Positions 58,691-64,000 of a stretch of DNA of 64,000 nt are shown here, piece by piece. Every line of letters starts with the position of its first letter. The stretch's first letter is position 1. The notes beneath the pieces were generated by a model that worked only from the letters and a program-made list of their open reading frames with translations, was not told the origin of the DNA and did no database searches. Made by a program: the position numbers and the translations under genes. Location of the stretch: the NCBI GenBank assembly GCA_001630475.1, contig KV419399.1, positions 208,552 through 272,551 on the forward strand. The letters are read 5' to 3'. Origin of the DNA: Sistotremastrum niveocremeum HHB9708 (lineage: Eukaryota > Basidiomycota > Agaricomycetes > Sistotremastrales > Sistotremastraceae).

Positions 58691-60790
58691 CTAGTAAGTC
58701 TTGAAGAGTTTGATAGCTTCAGGAAGACAAGTGACGGGGCGACCATCATCTGCTCTACAACTGAGCTTGGCCGGTACGTCTTGGAATATCCTGATCACGT
58801 CGTGGGGAACATTTGACTCAGGTTCCCATGTAGTCTCTTCAATACTGTACCTGGGGTACATCATTAAACGTCTCAACGCAGGCTATTGATTACGAAAAAA
58901 GACTCACCCCTGCCATTTGATGAGCCAAGGTTGATCTACCCCAGCCTCATCCGTATTTGAATATTTCATGGCAAGGATTTTCTCGATGTAGTATTCTTCT
59001 TCCGTGCTATAAGGGCAGTGAGGTACCATACATTCCACCACGGAAAGGGTGTTTTTAACTCTGATACGATTGCCTAGATATGACGTCGTCAGCCGGTAGA
59101 CGCATCACCAGACAATTGGAATGGCACCTAGGAGACTTTGAGGAAATGGTGAGTGACCGAAATTGGCGAATGAACGATTGACGGAATCACGACTCACATA
59201 TTTTGCGAACAAGGCGGACATATAAAATCTTCTTCGTTCCGATCTAGTCCGCCGGCCAAACCTACGCAGCCGAAATGATACCAAAAGTGACAACTGTGGG
59301 AGGAGAAAATACTCCACGTCAGCCTCACCCAGTCAACAAGTGGCGATATATTCTTACGTATCACATTGAATCCACTAGCACAATTCGAGCATCAGACGAA
59401 GCAGCATTCTCACACCATCTTTCGCTCACAAGGGTCGACTCCGTGTCGTGAGGAGTGGGCCAGACAAGATGGGGGAGTTGCTTCTCGATCTTCGCGATGA
59501 GACTTTGCCTGGCCCCGTACGTAACGTGCCCAGAGGTCCTTGTTCTAGTTTTGCGCCTTGTTGCATGCACGGATGTCGAAGAGGCAAGGTGATTTCTCAA
59601 GTGCGTTGTCCCGAAGCGCAAAGGGCGTAGTATACCGAGAATTCTCAGGCAATCAGGGCGGGAAGATGGGTTGAAATTCCAACACTCTTTGCAAAGAGAC
59701 CAAAGGGTGCGGTAGTGCTCGAAATCGGTTGGAACGCTCGACGCCGTGCCGGTAGCATCGAGGCTCCCGGAGACACTCGTGAACGGAGGTATCCGGTTGA
59801 TCATGGCGAAGATAATGCTGGCCGGTGTTCTACAAGTGGCATAAGGCAGAAGAAAGGAAATCAATTCCTGTATAGAAGAACGGTCATTTTCGTGACAAGG
59901 AAAGAGTATGCCACGGACAAGAACCACACAACCGAAAGCCCAGATGTCACTTTCATGTGTTGCATTCAAGGTCGAGTCGACTGCACAAGCAAGCTCCGGT
60001 GCCATGTACCGAACCGTACCCTTCAGGCCAGTGGTCGTCGAAGCCACCTCGGACGAAAATACCGCGTCAGCGCTGATGAGCCTGGCTAGACCGAAGTCGG
60101 CCAGAACGGCGGTCCCTTCATCCGAAACCAGAATATTGCTCTGTGATGCAGTTCTTCAATTGACATCGATCTAACGGTAAGATAGCTTACGCCTTTCAGA
60201 TCCCCGTGAACTACTCCTTTAGAATGGAGATATGAGAGTCCGCTGCAGATTTCTATCAACTGCAAAACACGATCAGAAAGTAGCAACCTGCAAGAGACGG
60301 ACAAACCAGTTTGACCCGGTCTACCTCAGCGTTGCTCCGAACGTAGTCTATGACTGTTCCATTCTGCATCCACGGAGATACCAGCGAAAAAGTGGAAACG
60401 TCGCTGTCTGCAGAGCCATAGGTGCCATGAAAGAAACAAAACCCCAAGAACGGCAGAATATTCTCGTGCTGCATAGATGACCAAAGCCGCATTTCCCAAT
60501 TCACGTTCTGCGTTGATTTTGAATAAAGACTCGCAGTTCTTCTCGACGGGAAAGAATGCCACTTCACGTACTCGAGCTAAAGATCGCTTCTTTTCGTCTC
60601 CGTCCACGTGAACCTCTCTAAACACCTTGACTGCAACGATCTGCTCATCGATTCTTGCCTGGTAGATATCCGAATAGCCTCCAACTGCACATCGGTTCGT
60701 GCTTCGGTCGAGGCCAGTGATGCGATCTGTCAGGTTTTGTGATTCTTGAGTGCGACTTGATTCGTCTGCACGCAGACTCGGAAATGCCAT
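58691..60790 (-). CDS. Protein kinase fused to PHD-like finger and chromodomain
   Basis: The ATG at 60790 opens MAFPSLRADESSRTQ. The kinase domain has a glycine loop GGYSDIYQARI, VAVKVF with the ATP lysine, NWEMRLWSSMQHENILPFLG with the helix-C Glu, and HSKGVVHGDLKGSNIL as catalytic loop (the Arg of HRD is Gly, common in fungal TKL-like kinases). Then come VLADFGLARL with DFG, GTVRYMAPEL with APE, and ESDIWAFGCVVLELISFLLP. In the same uninterrupted exon the sequence runs on to ARQSLIAKIEKQLPHLVWP, the start of the module seen at 46249-48396. A 17-nt microexon (59358-59374, WIQCD) leads into CHFWYHFGCVGLAGGLDR and EDFICPPCSQN, then VECMVPHCP and a chromodomain: EEEYYIEKILAMK, WLIKWQG, YSIEETTWEPESNVP. 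It ends CLPEAIKLFKTY. All catalytic residues appear intact. Phase-consistent introns near 60522-60588, 60253-60299 and 60140-60190 support the model. Confidence 0.8.
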
Positions 60791-61441
60791 CTTGATCGCC
60801 CAAACTCTTGATTACAAGGGACAATCTTCAGTGCTGACAGGGATAAAGAGCATGGGCCCGAGGCAATGAAGGCGTTCTGCTCGGCGCTGTCGGCTATGTA
60901 GTGAGGGAGAAGGAGAAGTGTCGCTATTCGCTGTCCTGACAGAGGGCACTCAATTTATGCTGATATACTGAAGATCTCAGTTGCGAAGTGGTCAACCAGT
61001 GATGCGAGTCAATCGATAGCATAGCCCATCGTTGGGCGGTCGTCGTGTGAATCAGGGCCTGGTATAGTAAGTCGTCAGTTGACAATTTGAGTGGGCCAAC
61101 TCTTAGGCGCTCGGAGTGTGGCCTGAGGTTTCAGGACCAGTATGCATGCCCTCTTCCAGATATTGCAGGATTGTACGAATAGAAAACAGAGGCAGTCCAC
61201 GCAAACGATCATAGCAATAGATTCATTATACACATGCACAGGAGATATAGAAACAGGGAGCGGAGTGTCAAATTCTTCATGTCAATGATACAGCAAATAC
61301 AGCTTAGAAAGAGATAGCAGATAGCAAGATACAAGAAAGAAATTTCGGGAGAGGTCGCGTCCTACACTGCCATAGGACAGAGAGAACTGGTCTCCATGAG
61401 ACAGACCTCCACGGTGAAGACAGGTGTAAACCGTCATCTCG
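60791..61441. other. Intergenic stretch, no supported gene
   Basis: No coding signal was found. The purine-rich A/G stretch around 61200-61340 is probably 3'-flank of the metacaspase gene. Confidence 0.5.
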
Positions 61442-63399
61442 TCAAAACGTGAAGACAGTGTCGAAAGCTTCTTTATCCTGCAAAATCGAGATCAACCCAA
61501 CGAAGCTGCAAGTCGAATATGCGATAGCTTACCAAAGGCCAAAGACTTCCGAGCTGCAAGATGCAATATTCCATCAGTTCTGAGCACGCTGAGAGAGGGT
61601 CGAGCGTACCTGTGGATGGATACCTTCGAAAGGTTCTTCGGATCCTTGCGACAGCAAGTAACGGCGATATTGGTTACTCGCTTGCGTCATCCGCTTGCTG
61701 TATTGGCTCCTGTGTCAGCACTAAGACCTCTTTTGATTGAAGTCACCTACGAAAGTTCCTCAAGGACATCCATGATGCTAGCCTCGGGCTTCTGGACTGT
61801 ATGACGTCAGTACAGAGAAGGTAGAGCATGGCTACGGCAGACTAACGTAAGAAATCAATCAAAAACTTTGTGGCGTCAGATAGAGCTAAGAAGAGTCAGG
61901 CGAAAATCACATACCTTTCCCATGGCCTCTCCTTTGGTATTTTCAACCGAAATCTCACTGTCATGGCATGCACCAAGAGATAACTGGGAGCGACAATGAG
62001 TCAACGGAAGCGGGATTGTGTGATGAGAAAGGGCGTACAACGACGCTTGGTAATATAGCCTTGTCGAGCTTAGGATCCAGCACCGGATCAAGTGCTTCAC
62101 CTCCCTCGGTCTCCAGCCTAGGGCTCAGAGGCTTAGACAGCTCTCCAAAGATGTGCGTTGGCCTGTACGGTTGACTTGCTTTACCGAACTCTGGTCACAA
62201 GGGATGAGCTGGGATTGTTCGGTGATGGTGTCGAAAGAATTACTGGAGCTGATCATAACGTTCTTATTGAGCACCTTGGAGTACCTGGAATCACTTGCAT
62301 CCTGGACGACGTTTCGCAGGAGGTCCCGGTCTTGATTCTTCTTTGGTATAAGCGCTTTGAACCTTCCTTGCTTGGTCAGATTTCGGAGGCGCCCTCTCGA
62401 GGAGAGAACTGGAATTAATAATCAGAGTCGGAAAAGGCAACAGTAAAGGCTGCCGTACCTTGAGGCGTTTTCTCCACAGTCAAGATCGTCATATGCGGAG
62501 AGGAATCCTCCGATAATTGTGCTTGGTAGTTGTGTTTTAAGTCTTGGTCATTGTTTTAGCGGCGAAGATGGTGAGTGACCTCGTAATTACCCATGACGGT
62601 GCCGCTATGACAGCAGTCAAAGATACCCTAAGCAGACGCTATGACATTCCTTTCAGGATAGATGTCCATAAATAATGCTCACGGTAAGTCGACATCCAGG
62701 CGGGAGTCTCTTCACCAAAAGTTCATAGATCTCCTGTATATTGCATTAGGAGGCGATCTCAAATGCTGCTGATTGGAGAACTCGTACATCGTCAACGATG
62801 TATCTTCCAGTACTGCTAAAATCGATGGGCAAGATCACTGGCGGGGATGTTAGGTGAGAGCTTTCGAAGGCAGCAATAGCATACACTCATCCAGTCCATC
62901 TTCTTCGTCCGGATCATCCACTACAACCCTCTGCCAACCATGTCCCGCAAAGTAGAAAACAAATCGGTCTCCCGGCTCCGCTCCATCGACTAGCTTCACC
63001 ATGCTAGCCAGCTATGAATCAAATTAGTTACATAGCCAGATATGGATTGGGAGTCGTACAATGTTGTCAGCTGTCGGGGGCAAGTGTTCTCCATCATCCA
63101 GCAGTAAAGTGATATCCTCTTCTAAATAGCCATATACAGGAGCTATAAGTTCCTTCTGTCAGTTGTGCGTAACGTGGAAGGGTATGATGCGCACTCTTGA
63201 GTAGATCTCGCAAAGCCCGAGCTGTTTCGTAGTTTCCTCCCAAACTCAATTTCCAAGTATAGGTCGATCCATCCAGTTCGTGAAGGTCACGTTCCAGACC
63301 TGAGTATCTGATTGATACAATGACAGCTCGCCTCTTCCCTGGTCGTACGACCTTGTGCGAGTCGCCCTGCGAGCCGGTCGTAGCGGTAGGAGTAGACAT
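61442..63399 (-). CDS. Type I-like metacaspase (caspase-fold cysteine peptidase)
   Basis: Metacaspases are Arg/Lys-specific cysteine peptidases of fungi and plants, linked to stress response and cell death. The ATG at 63399 opens MSTPTATTGSQGDSHKVVRP, with only a short N-terminal segment rather than a long Pro/Gln-rich prodomain. The caspase fold starts KRRAVIVSIRYSGL, then YGYLEEDITLLLDDGEHLPP. The catalytic His is in GDRFVFYFAGHGWQ and the catalytic Cys in IFDCCHSGTVM (near 62580). Between them lie VILPIDFSSTGRYIVDD and EIYELLVKRLPPGCRLT. The p10-like part has LSLGACHDSEISVENTKGEA, then KRMTQASNQYRRYLLSQGSE and a last exon DKEAFDTVFTF ending at 61442. Many short introns. Some exon joins (62150-62450) are uncertain. 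Confidence 0.82.
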
Positions 63400-64000
63400 G
63401 GTAGTGTGGTGTCCGAGATAGTTAAACTGTGACTTGGGGTCGTCTTCAAGACAAGCCGGATTATAAACAAGAACTAAGAAGACGGAGAGAGTACAAGAAC
63501 GTCGTGGATCTATACATAAGTACGGACAAAATGGATGAGCGACCGTGACGGGAATCAGGTACCCGGCATCCTGCGACCCACGGTCAACTGGACTACTCTC
63601 TGCTCTAGCTCTTACTGGGCGTTAACGGATCTATCAATGGCCTCCTTCTTCTATAGTCTCATAATGTGATCGCTCCCATAAGTAAGCCGTGGTAACTCTT
63701 TTCTTACACTCTTGCGCTCTGTCCAAAGGAATTTATTTTGGGAGCCTGCACTTGATGATGCTCTATGCCGACGTGTATTGGACGCACAATTACCAGATGT
63801 CTAACGTGATCTAAAGGCTGCGTTGGGAGCTACAATAAGGCCTCTCTAATATTTTTGTTCATCCAGATCCTGCTCGAGGCTGCTCCAGCTAGATCACATT
63901 CGGAAGTAATGTCCGACCTAGTTCTACCAACAAGCCCTGACAGCTCCACCCACATTCAATTGCAGTTCATTCATTTGATTCCACTCGTCGTCTCCGGTTT
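63400..64000. other. Upstream flank of metacaspase gene, nothing supported
   Basis: No open frame with coding character was seen; this is likely promoter and intergenic DNA to the window edge. Confidence 0.5.

Noticed and set aside
1-64000. LTR or virus-derived elements and CRISPR arrays
   Set aside because: I looked for long direct repeats, retroelement motifs and regularly spaced repeats and saw none; the direct repeat around the gap is explained by assembly.

Overview
This window comes from a filamentous basidiomycete, most likely an Agaricomycete. Genes are dense and split by many introns of about 45-65 nt with GTAAGT/GTRNGT-type donors. Several families typical of Agaricomycetes appear together: a Tet-like 2OG-Fe(II) oxygenase, a Plavaka-type transposase, a WW-like membrane protein, a mucin-like single-pass membrane protein and a TKL-like kinase. 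Core eukaryotic genes confirm a nuclear chromosome. I saw no rRNA gene, convincing tRNA, CRISPR array, LTR element or virus-derived element.

Left part (1-17.5 kb) is accessory and transposon-rich. It holds the 3' part of an unknown gene with tandemly repeated 90-nt exons, a small Zn2Cys6 protein gene, a Tet-like dioxygenase, a C2H2-like protein, a large unknown protein gene with acidic and basic tracts, and a Plavaka transposase. Four non-autonomous hAT-like elements lie in the first 11.5 kb, each flanked by a perfect 8-bp target duplication. One sits in an intron, two sit inside exons and break the reading frame, and one is intergenic. A 100-N gap splits the transposase, and the ~983 bp on its left are repeated on its right, which looks like two unmerged contig ends.

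Middle part (18-46 kb) is a housekeeping block: SEC62, two tandem mitochondrial TPR-like (MGR3-like) paralogues, NMD3, a GNAT-like protein, mitochondrial ribosomal protein uS5m, a PITH-domain protein, a small KEN-box protein that may be a securin, an NmrA-like NAD(P)-binding protein, a 95-aa hypothetical protein, LSm8, condensin subunit 3 (CAP-G/Ycg1) and an RMD1/RMND1-like DUF155 membrane protein. Three divergent pairs share very short promoters (NMD3/MGR3-like, uS5m/PITH, condensin/DUF155). A gene-poor 4.6 kb stretch lies at 26.2-30.8 kb.

Right part (46-64 kb) is accessory again. It holds a PHD-like plus chromodomain protein, a mucin-like membrane protein with a C-terminal PPxY motif, a WW-like multi-pass membrane protein, a second PHD-like/chromodomain protein fused to an apparently active protein kinase domain, and a type I metacaspase. 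The kinase-PHD-chromodomain fusion and its paralogue 10 kb away share a 17-nt microexon and are the most striking observation. Gene boundaries and introns were inferred by eye from splice signals, frame and family resemblance, so exact exon ends are provisional unless the text says the phases add up.
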